Of a DNA stretch of 64,000 nucleotides, positions 11,717 to 20,327 are shown one piece after another. Source of the stretch: Blastocatellia bacterium (GTDB lineage Bacteria; Acidobacteriota; Blastocatellia; UBA7656); NCBI GenBank assembly GCA_035275065.1, contig DATENM010000085.1, positions 1 to 64,000 on the forward strand, given 5' to 3'. The notes below the pieces were generated by a model. It was not told where the DNA came from. It saw only the letters and a list, made by a program, of their open reading frames with translations, and did no database searches. The position numbers and the translations under genes were made by a program. Every line of letters begins with the position of its first letter. Position 1 is the first letter of the stretch.

Positions 11717-14023
11717 TCAGGGCCGCTGCCAGCGCGGGCGCTTTCGCGGGAACGGCATGGCGTTGCCGGCATCGCTTTGCGATGTAGCCGCGGGCACGCG
11801 GTCGATTTGAATCTGCATGATGTTGAGGCCGGCGTTTAGCGTTTGCATCTTGGTGCCGAGCATTGCGCCGCGCAGCCCGAAGACGGCGACGCGCACGCGG
11901 TGGCCTGCCGTCAGACCGCATTTGCGCAAGCGCCCTTTCTCGTTCGTGCGCCCGTTGTACATGGCTGCCGCCGCCGTATCCGGCTCTTCGATGACCACGA
12001 CGCGCAAATCTGCGGGCGCCATCTCGCCAGCCGGCCCGGTGACCCAGACGCCTATGCAAGTCATTCCCTGTGTGGCGGGCGGTTCAGCCTCGGTCTGCTG
12101 CGGAGGCGTGGGCGTCGCCGGTGCCGCCGCGGGCGGCGCGGATTCATCCTTTGCCGGTTTCTGCTGTTCTTCTTTCTGCTTGCGCTCGGCTTCGGCGCGT
12201 TTCTTTTCGAGCGCCGCGCGCTCGGCATCTGTTCCCTTTGCCGCATCCGGGCTAGCCGGCGGCGTCGCCGCATCGGGCGCGGCGGGCGGCGGGATGGCTC
12301 CCTGTGGCGCGGGTGGCGTATCGGGCGGCGCCTGGCCGGGCGACGGGCGGCGAAAGACCATAAAAGCACCCACTGCCAGCACAATCAGCAGCACCGCCGC
12401 TGCCGCATAAGCGATGCGCCGGCCTTGTGGCGAGGGTTCGGGGCGAACGGCGACGGGCGCAGCCGCGCGCGCCGGCCCAGCCGCCGAAGTCGCGCCGGCG
12501 ACGAGCGAGGCCGCAGCCGGCGCTTGCACTGACGCGAGCGGCGTTGAAGCCGATGCCATCACATTATTGGTCGGCAAGGCGGGCCGCGCCGTAGGCCGTG
12601 CCGGTGACTCGACAGGCATGGCAACGGTCCTCAACGAGCCTGTGTCTGCTTCGTTGACATGGATGACGGTGATGGCGCTAGCGCCGTTCGGGTCGGTGAC
12701 GCGGACGGCGTGCGCGCCGGGCGGCAACTGTAGCGTCGCGCGTCCGTCTTGGCCGGCAGCGGCGATGACTTCGGAGCCGAGAAAGACGGTGCTGCCCGCC
12801 GGCAAGCTCTCCAGCACCAGCATCGCGGTTTTGCTGGTGTCGGCGCTGGCAAACTTGTCCGTGCCGAAGCTGGCAGCGGCGGTGACTTCAGCCGGCGGCA
12901 TCATCGCCGTCGCCCGCGCTGCCAGCGCGACCTGTAAATCGGTCTGCTGGCCGGCTTCGAGGGCGACGCTGATTTTGTAATCCGAATAACCCGCCTTTGA
13001 TACCCTGACGGAGCGCAGACCGGGCGCGAGCTGCTCGATGACAATCCGCCCGCGAATGGCGTCCGACGTGCCCTGCCGCGCCTCGTCCACGTAAACGTCA
13101 GCGCCGCCCGGCACGGTTGTTAGCATCAGCCGCGCCGTGGCGCTCGGCGCCAGCATCGTTGCGGCCATCTGCGCGTTGAGGCTTTTGCTATTGCCGCGCT
13201 TCAGCTCGTCGAGCATCTCATCCACAGAGGCGTAACGGTCTTCGGCGCGCTTGGCGGTGGCGCGAGCGATGATGTGCTCAAGCTCTGCGGGGATGCCGGG
13301 GACCGCGAGCGCCGGCAGCGCCGTGCTTTCATGCAGGGCGCGCATCTCTGACCAGTAGACGACCGGATCGGTGGCGACGGATTGAAAGGGCGGGCTGCCG
13401 GTCAGCATCTCGAAAAGGATGATGCCGATGGCGTAGATGTCTATGCGCGGGTCGTCGCTGGTATTGCCCCACATCCGTTCGGGCGACATATAAGCCGGCG
13501 TGCCGAAGCCTTCGCCCGCGAGCGTCAGGTTTTCGCCGCCGACCAATCGGGCGATGCCGAAGTCGAGCACCTTGACGCGCAGCATACCGCCCTCGTCAAT
13601 CAGGATGATGTTATCGGGCTTGAGGTCGCGGTGGATGATGCCGTTGCGGTGGGCATAGCTGACGGCTTCGAGCACCTGCGCGAGAATCGCTGTGGCGGGC
13701 TCTGCCGGCATCGGGCCGTTCTGGTGCAGTTCATCGGACAGCACGCGCCCGGAGATAAATTCCATTACCAGGTAATAGCAGCCGTTGTCTTCGCCGAAGG
13801 TGTAGAGCCGCGGCAGGTTCGGGTGATCGAGCCGCGCCATCGCGACCGCTTCTTGAAAGAAGCGCTGTTTGATAACGCTGTTGCGGGTGTGCTTCTTGTG
13901 CAGCTCTTTGATGGCGACGATGCGCCCGGGCTGCGTCGTGTCTTCGGCCTTGAAGACCGAGCCGAAGCCGCCGCCGCCAATATATTCGGTGATCAGGTAA
14001 TTGCCGATTCGTCTGCCGCTCAT
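11717..14023 (-). CDS. Membrane Ser/Thr protein kinase with PEGA domains
   Basis: 768-aa Hanks-type kinase. The glycine loop is GGGGFGSV, the ATP lysine is K39, HRDLKPDN is at 131-138, DFG at 154-156 and GTPAYMSPE at 174-182, so the enzyme looks active. Two PEGA beta-sandwich domains follow at about 298-368 and 399-468. A Pro/Ala linker leads to one transmembrane helix at about 536-557, then a Pro/Lys-rich coiled segment and a C-terminal carboxypeptidase-regulatory-like beta domain (about 655-745). The kinase domain is cytoplasmic and the last domain extracytoplasmic. Because PEGA domains precede the helix, they should also be cytoplasmic here, unlike the usual arrangement. GGAG lies 6 nt before the ATG. 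It is divergent from the PilZ gene and shares a 540-bp upstream region with it. Confidence 0.92.
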   Translation of the reverse strand: MSGRRIGNYLITEYIGGGGFGSVFKAEDTTQPGRIVAIKELHKKHTRNSVIKQRFFQEAVAMARLDHPNLPRLYTFGEDNGCYYLVMEFISGRVLSDELHQNGPMPAEPATAILAQVLEAVSYAHRNGIIHRDLKPDNIILIDEGGMLRVKVLDFGIARLVGGENLTLAGEGFGTPAYMSPERMWGNTSDDPRIDIYAIGIILFEMLTGSPPFQSVATDPVVYWSEMRALHESTALPALAVPGIPAELEHIIARATAKRAEDRYASVDEMLDELKRGNSKSLNAQMAATMLAPSATARLMLTTVPGGADVYVDEARQGTSDAIRGRIVIEQLAPGLRSVRVSKAGYSDYKISVALEAGQQTDLQVALAARATAMMPPAEVTAAASFGTDKFASADTSKTAMLVLESLPAGSTVFLGSEVIAAAGQDGRATLQLPPGAHAVRVTDPNGASAITVIHVNEADTGSLRTVAMPVESPARPTARPALPTNNVMASASTPLASVQAPAAASLVAGATSAAGPARAAAPVAVRPEPSPQGRRIAYAAAAVLLIVLAVGAFMVFRRPSPGQAPPDTPPAPQGAIPPPAAPDAATPPASPDAAKGTDAERAALEKKRAEAERKQKEEQQKPAKDESAPPAAAPATPTPPQQTEAEPPATQGMTCIGVWVTGPAGEMAPADLRVVVIEEPDTAAAAMYNGRTNEKGRLRKCGLTAGHRVRVAVFGLRGAMLGTKMQTLNAGLNIMQIQIDRVPAATSQSDAGNAMPFPRKRPRWQRP

Positions 14024-14562
14024 AATGCGCTCCGAAGCGATAGTTCACACAGCGTAATTCGCATCACGCCAACAAAGTCACGCCGGCCCGAAGTATGTTT
14101 AACAACGGATGATCGTCCCAGGCCGCAATCTCAACACGAGGGCTTTGACTTGGAGAGTCTGGTGCCGCCGTCCGATTCTCACACAACCGCCCATCGCAGT
14201 CAACAATTCGCCACCTGATTAAGACGCAGGTCGGCGGCCAAAAGACGTGCCGACCATTGGGGAAAGCAAAAGGCAAAAGGCAAAGGGCAAAAGGCAAAAG
14301 GTCGGCAGGGGATTCAATCGATAGGATCAAGCGCTTTCACTACTCGCCCTTTCCTATCTGTTGATCCGGCTCCGCCACTTTTGCCTTTTGCCTTTTGCCC
14401 TTTGCCTTTTGCCTTCCCAAAGGGTTGTGCTATTGTTCGTCCTGTCGGTCGCGGGTCTCCCGGATCGCGCGTGCAGGGGCCGCGTCGAGCGGCTGACAAA
14501 TCTCAACCAAAGCCCGAATGATGAAAGACGACAGCGCACAACCGGGGCAGCAAAGGAGGATT
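14024..14562. other. Gene-free divergent region between PEGA kinase and PilZ genes
   Basis: 540 bp containing the AAAAGGC heptamer palindrome (14259-14418) and otherwise no open frame with coding character. It must hold the promoters of both divergent genes, but no convincing -35/-10 pair was picked out. Confidence 0.6.
14259..14418. repeat. Heptamer inverted repeat (AAAAGGC words)
   Basis: The left arm at 14259-14301 has five to six copies of AAAAGGC with one AAAGGGC variant; the right arm at 14378-14418 has the complementary GCCTTTT words, also with one variant copy. The 76-nt loop contains a further ATAGGATCAA/TTGATCC dyad and ends with GGCTCCGCC immediately before the right arm. Confidence 0.92.
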
Positions 14563-14919
14563 ATGAAGAGTTCCGCGCAACTGGAGCGTCGGCGATTTGA
14601 GCGCGCCCCCATCACTGCGCAAGTCGAATACGAGCTGACCAACAGCAGCAGCGGGCCATCGCGCGTGCGCCGCAACATGGCCAACATCAGCCTCGGCGGC
14701 ATGTTTATCACCACCGAAGAGGCGATCCGCACTGGCACCCGCATGGTCGTGCGCTTCGAGCTGCCCAACCGCCACCGGGTCATTGCCGTGTCGCGCGTCT
14801 GCTATGCCCGCAAAGGCGTCGGCCTCGGCGTCGAGTTCCTCCACCTCGACGAGGAAGACCGCGAAGAGATCGAAGCCTATATCGACGCGCTGAAGGTCAA
14901 AGGAGAGCTGCGCGCCTGA
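14563..14919 (+). CDS. PilZ domain protein
   Basis: 118-aa single-domain protein of the c-di-GMP-binding PilZ superfamily. The N-terminal RRFERAPI resembles the RxxxR motif, and NISLGGMFI matches the (D/N)xSxxG motif about 25 residues later, so nucleotide binding is plausible. It likely acts as a diguanylate-responsive adaptor for motility, exopolysaccharide or cell-surface functions. ATG 14563 is chosen because AAAGGAGG precedes it by 3 nt, although that spacing is short; an alternative ATG at 14518 has no ribosome-binding site. It heads a same-strand run of envelope-related genes. Confidence 0.88.
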   Translation: MKSSAQLERRRFERAPITAQVEYELTNSSSGPSRVRRNMANISLGGMFITTEEAIRTGTRMVVRFELPNRHRVIAVSRVCYARKGVGLGVEFLHLDEEDREEIEAYIDALKVKGELRA

Positions 14920-15158
14920 GACTCGTGGCGCGAATTCATCCCCCATCTGCGGGACGTTTTGGCGCAAAAAAATAAACTCTTGTGTTGCCCCTACCGCTGT
15001 GTGATAATCGCTATCGCCTAAACTTTCGCCCCACTTTGAAATAGCCCCAACTCATCAGTCAGCATACAGAAGTGGTCTGCGCCGCTTTGCGTCCGGCCAT
15101 CAGCGCCCGAAGCCATTGCCGACTGGCGATAGAGGTTGCTCAACCGGCAGGTCCGTTT

Positions 15159-16433
15159 ATGCAAGGTGAAACCTTAAGCCCAATCTGTCCGCTCTGCCGC
15201 CGTTCCGCCAACGGCGATGGCGCGCCGACGCGGCTGTGCCGCGATTGCCGCGCGATGCTCGCGCCGATTATGTCGCGCGCCGGCGGCGTTCAAACCGATT
15301 ACGCCGTGGCCCTGCCAAACGCTACGGCCCGGCAAGCCATCGCGGTCGCGCCGGCGGTGGCCGAAGCGGATTTTGATGATGTGGTGTTTGCGCCCGCCAC
15401 CGCTCAGGGCGAAGTGATTGCGCCGTTGAGCGAGCCCTTCGATGAGGATTTCGGCGGCGACTTCGACACCCCGCTCGTGGCCGGCGAAACGGCCGAGGCC
15501 AGCCATACGACTCCTGTGCCGGATGCCGCGCCGTTTGCGACCGAAGTTTTTATCGCGCCCGAGCAGTACGAAGAGGGCGATTCTGTCGTCAAGGCGGATC
15601 ATTTCGTAGGTGAGCGGATGACCGCGCCGCTCGGCCCGCCGCCCGCACCTGCTGATGACATTTTTGAATTGGATTTACCTGACGCCGAGCCTGCGGTCGG
15701 GCAGCCCGCCGAGCCGCCCGCGCCAGCCATCGAAAGCCACGCCGCGCTGGTCGAGGCGCACACTGAACAGATCACTACGGCCGGGCCGATTGGCGACGCC
15801 TCTGCCGCGGCCGAGACCGTAGCGCCCGCGGACCCGTGGGATGATCCTTTGCCGGCGGACGAATACTCGCACCGCGAATGGCCCATGCTGGCCAGGGATG
15901 AACGGCCATCGCTGATCTCGCGGCTGAAATGGCCGCTCGTCGCTTTACTGGTCTTAGCGGTTGCCGCCGCCGCTTACTTCCTGTTTATCAAGCCGCGCGG
16001 CAACGCGCCTCGGGCCGGCGTACAAGAACCGTTGACCGTGCCGGTCGCGCCGCTGCCCGCGCCGCCCGCTCAGACGCCGCCCGCTCAGACGCCGCCTGCG
16101 ACCAGTTCAGCTTCGGCCGGCGCTCAACCGGAAACGTCCCCCGCGCCTGCCGGCCAGGCCATAGACAGCCAGTTGAAGCACACACTGCAAGTGATGGCCT
16201 CGAAGGACGAAGGCGAAGCCACCAGCATGGTCGCCCGTTTGAAGAGCGCGGGCCTGCCGGCTTATGTAGTGCGCGCCGACCTCGGCAGTCGCGGCGTCTG
16301 GTATCGCGTGCGCATCGGCGGCTTCGCGACTCAGGAAGAAGCGCAGCGCTTTGCCACGGAAGCCCGCAGTCGCGCCGCTGCTGCCGGCGTGCAGATCAAA
16401 GACTTGCCAGTGACCGCTTACGACAAGCCCTGA
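15159..16433 (+). CDS. Zinc-ribbon, single-pass membrane protein with C-terminal SPOR domain
   Basis: 424 aa if started at ATG 15159. The N-terminus has a four-Cys ribbon (C10, C13, C27, C30). A long acidic, Ala/Pro-rich region follows, then a transmembrane helix at about 258-277 (WPLVALLVLAVAAAAYFLFI), a Pro-rich linker with TPPAQTPPA repeats, and a SPOR domain over the last 85 or so residues. SPOR domains bind denuded septal peptidoglycan, so the protein probably reports on or localises to division sites with its ribbon in the cytoplasm. The amidase gene follows 26 nt later, and amidases create the glycan that SPOR domains recognise. An upstream start at 15072 is possible but lacks ribosome-binding support. 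Confidence 0.82.
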   Translation: MQGETLSPICPLCRRSANGDGAPTRLCRDCRAMLAPIMSRAGGVQTDYAVALPNATARQAIAVAPAVAEADFDDVVFAPATAQGEVIAPLSEPFDEDFGGDFDTPLVAGETAEASHTTPVPDAAPFATEVFIAPEQYEEGDSVVKADHFVGERMTAPLGPPPAPADDIFELDLPDAEPAVGQPAEPPAPAIESHAALVEAHTEQITTAGPIGDASAAAETVAPADPWDDPLPADEYSHREWPMLARDERPSLISRLKWPLVALLVLAVAAAAYFLFIKPRGNAPRAGVQEPLTVPVAPLPAPPAQTPPAQTPPATSSASAGAQPETSPAPAGQAIDSQLKHTLQVMASKDEGEATSMVARLKSAGLPAYVVRADLGSRGVWYRVRIGGFATQEEAQRFATEARSRAAAAGVQIKDLPVTAYDKP

Positions 16434-16459
16434 GCGAAGGCGAGAGATAAACGCCGGAA

Positions 16460-17827
16460 GTGTGGATTGCGAAGATGCAGGACATAAATCCACAAAACCT
16501 CAGACACGCGAAACTGGTTGATCGCTATTCGCGTTACATCAAGTCGCCGATTCTGCGGCTGAGGTTTTTGCAGAGCGCGATGAAGATCGAGCCGCCCGCG
16601 GGCTTCACCAATCGCGTGCCGATTGTCGGCACGCTTCCCTATCGCGCCTTGTTGATCGTTGAACTGTCGAAAGTCATGCCGGTCAACGAAGCCGCGCCGC
16701 TGGCCTTGCGGCTCACGGCGCTGCTCTACCGCCTGCGCTATGGCGTTTACGCCGCCTGTGTGATTGTGGCGCTCGGGGCCGGCGCGGGATTGGGATACGC
16801 GATGATGAATGTCGCCAGTCATTTTCTCGCCTCGACCGAAGCGAAAGGCGCGGGGACCGAGCAAGCCGACGTCGCCAACTCGAACGCCAATGCCAGCGAA
16901 GCCGTAGCGCACATCGGCTCTGAGGCGGGGCTGACGCTCGATAAGGTCTGGCTTGCCGAGCAAGGCGGCGGCTACGAGTTTTACAGCAATGGCGCGCGCG
17001 TGCTCACTGAATATCAGACGGCGGGCGAACGGCGCGACTTTTACCGCTTCCCGTCTGATCAGGTGGCGCGCGGCGCGGACGACGGCCAACGGCAGAGCCA
17101 GCCGCTCGGCATCGTCTATCACGTTTCCGAAGGCGATCAGTTGCCCTTTGACAATCAGTATAACCAGTCGCTGCAAACGCACTCGAAGGCGCTGCTCGAA
17201 TATGCGCGGGCGCACCGGCTCTACAATTATGTGATTGACCGTTTCGGGCGCGTCTACCGCGTCGTGCGCGACGAAGAGACGGCCAACCACGCCGGCAACT
17301 CGGTCTGGAGCGACGGGCGCGACATCTACGTGAACTTGAACGCCAGCTTCCTCGGCGTCTGCTTTGAAGGCCAGTCGCGGCGCGGCAAAGCGGTCGGCGC
17401 CGACGGCATCAACGAGGCGCAGATTTACGCGGCGCGCCAGTTGACCGCCGTGTTGCGCTCGAAGTATCAGATCAGTGACGCCAACTGCGTGACCCACGGC
17501 CTGGTCAGCGTCAACCCGTCGAATAAGCTGATGGGCTATCACACAGACTGGGTAGCGGGCTTCCCGTTTTCGGCCATTGGATTGACGGACAAGAACGAGA
17601 CCGAGATCGCGGCGATTTCGCGGCTCGGCTTCAACTATGATTCGGCTTACCTGGCCGCCGCCGGCGGGCGGCGCTGGCCCGGCCTCGACAAAGCCGACGC
17701 CAGCTTGCGCGATACGGCGCGGCAGAGCGGCGTGAATGTCGAAGAGAAGCGCGCGGCGCTACAGGAAGTCTACGAGCGCCTGTACGCCAGGCAGCGCGCT
17801 TTGGAGAAAGTGACAAGTGACGAGTGA
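16460..17827 (+). CDS. Membrane-anchored N-acetylmuramoyl-L-alanine amidase (amidase_2/PGRP type)
   Basis: 455-aa peptidoglycan hydrolase. An N-terminal cytoplasmic segment precedes one membrane helix (ACVIVALGAGAGLGYAMMNV, about residues 95-114). The C-terminal half carries the amidase_2 fold, with a first metal His in IVYHVSEGD, DRFGRVYRVVRDEETANHAG as the conserved core, GVCFEGQ as the glycan-binding strand, and late ligands in YHTDW. It should cleave the stem peptide from MurNAc in the periplasm. Start is uncertain between GTG 16460 and ATG 16475. The last codons (VTSDE and the stop) are encoded by the left arm of a heptamer palindrome. Confidence 0.88.
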   Translation: MWIAKMQDINPQNLRHAKLVDRYSRYIKSPILRLRFLQSAMKIEPPAGFTNRVPIVGTLPYRALLIVELSKVMPVNEAAPLALRLTALLYRLRYGVYAACVIVALGAGAGLGYAMMNVASHFLASTEAKGAGTEQADVANSNANASEAVAHIGSEAGLTLDKVWLAEQGGGYEFYSNGARVLTEYQTAGERRDFYRFPSDQVARGADDGQRQSQPLGIVYHVSEGDQLPFDNQYNQSLQTHSKALLEYARAHRLYNYVIDRFGRVYRVVRDEETANHAGNSVWSDGRDIYVNLNASFLGVCFEGQSRRGKAVGADGINEAQIYAARQLTAVLRSKYQISDANCVTHGLVSVNPSNKLMGYHTDWVAGFPFSAIGLTDKNETEIAAISRLGFNYDSAYLAAAGGRRWPGLDKADASLRDTARQSGVNVEEKRAALQEVYERLYARQRALEKVTSDE

Positions 17828-17914
17828 CAAGTAACAAGACGTTGTCGCTGCGGCTTCCTGGCAGGCACCGGGATGCGGATTCTTCTTGTCACTCGTCACT
17901 TGTCACTTGTCACT
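17809..17914. repeat. Heptamer inverted repeat (AGTGACA words) spanning the amidase-HU/actin gap
   Basis: The left arm at 17809-17838 has four AGTGACA-type units with substitutions; the right arm at 17885-17914 has four complementary units. It covers the end of the amidase gene and the whole intergenic space to within 7 nt of the next ATG. The loop (46 nt) is unique sequence. Confidence 0.92.
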
Positions 17915-17921
17915 GTGAGTT

Positions 17922-19274
17922 ATGAACAAGACCCAGCTCATTCGAGAATCGGCGCGGCGCAGCGGGCTTTCGCAACAGAAAGCGGCGCGCGGCGTCGAAG
18001 CCGTGCTGGCGATCATCAAGCGCGAGCTGGGTGATGAGAGTCAGATCGCTATTCGCGGGCTTGGCCGCTTGCAGTCAAAGCCCAAACGCGCCGGTTTCGT
18101 GCCGCCGCAGGCGGACGGTGCGCCCCCTCGACCTATTCCCGCAGGCCGTGCCGTGCGCTTGAAAGCGACGCGCAAAGCCGTTGCCAGTCTGAACACAGAG
18201 CAGCCCCTCACGCTCGATGCGTTTGAATCAAATTCTGGAGGAATGATTGCCATGTCAAATGAAACCAATAACCCGAACACCAATGAGGGCTCGGCTCTGG
18301 GACTCGATGTCGGCACCAGCCGGCTGGTGATGGCCAGCGGCTCGGCCACCCAGATCAAATCCAAAGCCGAGTTGAACGCCTTCATCACCGTGCCGTATTC
18401 CAAGTTTACCGAAAACATTCTCAAGCAGAACAAGGTGAGCTATCAGCTCAATGGTGGCTCGACGCTGCAAATTTTCGGCAACGAAGCGGCGCGCTTCGCC
18501 AACGTCTTCAACACCGAAGTCCGCCGCCCGATGATGGACGGCACGCTCAACCCGACCGAAGAGTATTCGCTGTCGGTGATGCAGGCCATCATCCAGCAAT
18601 TGGTGAAGAAGACCAGGCACGGCGAGACCCTGCGCTTTAGCGTGCCGGGCGCGCTGCGCGGCGGCGGCTCGCCCGACCTCGTCTATCACGAAGCCATGCT
18701 GCGCGACATGCTCAACCAGATGGGCTATAACGCCAAAGGCGTCAACGAGGGGCTGGCGGTGGTCTTTTCGGAGCTGGAGAAAGAGAACTTCAGCGGCATC
18801 GGCATCAGTTGTGGCGGCGGCATGTGCAATGTCGCGCTCGCCTTCATGTCGATCCCGGTGATGACCTTCAGCCTCGCCAAGGCCGGCGATTACATTGATC
18901 GCAGCGTTGGCCAGGTGACCGGCGAAGTCGCCACGCGCATCCGCACTATCAAAGAAGAGAGCCTCGATCTGTCGAGCGCCCCGCGCAGCAAGTACGAGAA
19001 CGCGCTGCACGTCTACTACGACGACGTCATCCTGTCGCTGGTCGAAGGGCTGCGCGGCGCGCTGGCCGAGACCAAGAATATGCCGCGCATTGACAAGGCC
19101 ATCCCAATCGTCCTGAGCGGCGGCACGGCGCGACCGAAAGGCTTCCTCGACAAGTTCCGCCAGGCCATCGAGCGCGACGGCTTCCCGCTGGAGATCAGCG
19201 AGATTCGCATGGCCGGCGACCCGCTGACGGCCACGGCGCGCGGCTGTCTGATCGCCGCGATGTACGACGCCTAA
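17922..19274 (+). CDS. HU-like DNA-binding domain fused to an actin-like ATPase
   Basis: 450 aa in one uninterrupted frame. Residues 1-90 look like HU/IHF: MNKTQLIRESARRSGLSQQK opens like a standard HU, with a shortened DNA-binding arm. After a Ser/Asn-rich linker, residues 120-450 form an actin/HSP70-fold ATPase: phosphate-1 GLDVGTSR (Asp129), phosphate-2 GISCGGGMCNVAL, and the adenosine motif VLSGGTARPKG. This predicts a polymerising or switch ATPase tethered to the nucleoid. A perfect-looking ribosome-binding site occurs inside the gene before Met111, so a 340-aa actin-only product is likely as well. The first ATG has little Shine-Dalgarno support. Neighbours are amidase and SPOR genes, pointing to shape, division or segregation. 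The actin subfamily (MreB-, ParM- or MamK-like) is not assigned. Confidence 0.85.
   Translation: MNKTQLIRESARRSGLSQQKAARGVEAVLAIIKRELGDESQIAIRGLGRLQSKPKRAGFVPPQADGAPPRPIPAGRAVRLKATRKAVASLNTEQPLTLDAFESNSGGMIAMSNETNNPNTNEGSALGLDVGTSRLVMASGSATQIKSKAELNAFITVPYSKFTENILKQNKVSYQLNGGSTLQIFGNEAARFANVFNTEVRRPMMDGTLNPTEEYSLSVMQAIIQQLVKKTRHGETLRFSVPGALRGGGSPDLVYHEAMLRDMLNQMGYNAKGVNEGLAVVFSELEKENFSGIGISCGGGMCNVALAFMSIPVMTFSLAKAGDYIDRSVGQVTGEVATRIRTIKEESLDLSSAPRSKYENALHVYYDDVILSLVEGLRGALAETKNMPRIDKAIPIVLSGGTARPKGFLDKFRQAIERDGFPLEISEIRMAGDPLTATARGCLIAAMYDA
18237..18254 (+). promoter_or_regulatory. Internal ribosome-binding site for an actin-only isoform
   Basis: GGAGGA at 18237-18242 lies 9 nt before the in-frame ATG at 18252, exactly at the linker between HU-like and actin-like domains. 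It is a better initiation site than that of the full-length protein. Another in-frame ATG at 18243 is too close to use it. Confidence 0.7.
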
Positions 19275-19277
19275 TTG

Positions 19278-19430
19278 CGACGCGGCGAGGGAAAGCCGAC
19301 GCGGGGACGCGGCGATGCGGCGAGGGAAAGACACAGCGGCTAACCGCCTGTCTTCCTTTCCCCGCGTCGCCGCGTCTCCCCGTCACCGCGTCACTCTTCC
19401 CGCGTCACTCTTCCCGCGTCCCGCAGCGGC
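19278..19430. repeat. Octamer-class inverted repeat (GACGCGGC type)
   Basis: Left words at 19278-19322 include GACGCGG, GATGCGG and spacers GAGGGAAAG; right words at 19370-19430 are CCGCGTCG/CCCGCGTC. The loop core resembles that of the copy at 24492: it contains GGCTAAC and TGTCTTCCTTTC, and GGAAAGACA can pair with TGTCTTCC. Confidence 0.88.
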
Positions 19431-19443
19431 TCCGGCGGGTTGA

Positions 19444-19472
19444 TTGAAGTGTGTGCGGGTGGATGGTAGAAT
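19444..19472 (+). promoter_or_regulatory. Candidate sigma70-type promoter for the zinc-ribbon membrane protein
   Basis: TTGAAG (19444-19449) and TAGAAT (19467-19472) are separated by 17 bp, about 48 nt before the ATG at 19520. Confidence 0.5.
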
Positions 19473-19519
19473 AATTATTCCATCCCAGCGCATTGCTTCG
19501 ATGAACCCTGGAGAGCTGT

Positions 19520-20209
19520 ATGAAAGTATGCCCAGTCTGTAATGAAACCTTCGCCGACGAGATGAGGTTTTGCGACCTCGACGGCACGCGGCTGGCGCGA
19601 CAGGCCGAAGCCACCGGCGCGCCGGCGCATCACCGCACATGGTCATTGCTTGGCGTCGGCCTGCTGGTCGGAGCGTTAGTTCTGTCCGCCGTATCGGTTT
19701 TTATGATTCCGCGCTCGCGCGCGCTGCCTAGCACCACCAGCTCATCCGCGCCGGCAACGCCTTCGACCGGCAAGCCCGCGGATTCCGGCAACTCGGTGAG
19801 CGCCGCTACGCCGAGCGATCAGCCCGAAATCGTCATCGCCGAAACGCCGCCCGACCCGAACGCCAAGAAAAAAGACAAGGCCAAGCCGACCGCCGAAAAC
19901 GACGCGGCCTCGCCGCTCAACCCCAAGGCCGCCGCGCAGACGGGCGAAGAAACCGCTACGCCTGCACCTGTAGCCGCCGAGCCGCCGCCCGCGCCTAAGA
20001 AGACCGAGCCCGCGCCAACGCCGAAGACTGCGAGCGAAACCCGCGAGCCGGAAAGCGCGCCGAAACCGGTCGCCGCACCCGATCCCAAGCGCGACCCGAA
20101 ACACTCGAACGCGACTAAGGATTCAGACAAGAAGAGAGAGGAAGACAAAGATAAGAAGAAGGGCGGCGGCTTCTTTAAAGTCTTCAAAAAAATCTTCGGC
20201 AAAGACTGA
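19520..20209 (+). CDS. Zinc-ribbon-like, Lys/Pro-rich single-pass membrane protein
   Basis: 229 aa, unknown function. The N-terminus MKVCPVCNETFADEMRFC has three cysteines of a zinc ribbon (C4, C7, C18), with Asp in place of the expected fourth Cys (CDLDG). One membrane helix follows (TWSLLGVGLLVGALVLSAVS). The outer part is a disordered stretch of Ala, Pro, Glu and Lys, then a run of Lys/Glu/Asp, and finally a hydrophobic-basic tip, GGGFFKVFKKIFGKD, that could be an amphipathic membrane- or partner-binding helix. Its layout (ribbon, helix, disordered arm) parallels the SPOR protein of the same cluster, with the tip in place of SPOR. A promoter-like pair and a terminator make it an independent unit. 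Confidence 0.75.
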   Translation: MKVCPVCNETFADEMRFCDLDGTRLARQAEATGAPAHHRTWSLLGVGLLVGALVLSAVSVFMIPRSRALPSTTSSSAPATPSTGKPADSGNSVSAATPSDQPEIVIAETPPDPNAKKKDKAKPTAENDAASPLNPKAAAQTGEETATPAPVAAEPPPAPKKTEPAPTPKTASETREPESAPKPVAAPDPKRDPKHSNATKDSDKKREEDKDKKKGGGFFKVFKKIFGKD

Positions 20210-20264
20210 TGCGCGCTGGCCATACTTTCGTGTCGCCACGCGGCTCACACTCATCCCTGTAAAC

Positions 20265-20294
20265 AAAAAGGCGAGCTTCAGGCTCGCCTTTTTT
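20265..20294. terminator. Bidirectional intrinsic terminator between the zinc-ribbon gene and proS
   Basis: A 12-bp stem, AAAAAGGCGAGC with its complement, a TTCAG loop and six T residues. The A-run on the other side lets it also end proS transcription. Confidence 0.9.
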
Positions 20295-20327
20295 CATGAA
20301 ATAAAGCAGACAAAGATTCGCTGCGCG

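Noticed and set aside
14259..14418. AAAAGGC array considered as a CRISPR-like repeat
   Set aside because: Units are contiguous 7-mers without spacers, in inverted orientation, and no cas genes are present.
18255..19334. 359-codon frame antisense to the HU-actin gene
   Set aside because: Shadow of the actin-like coding sequence without start signals.
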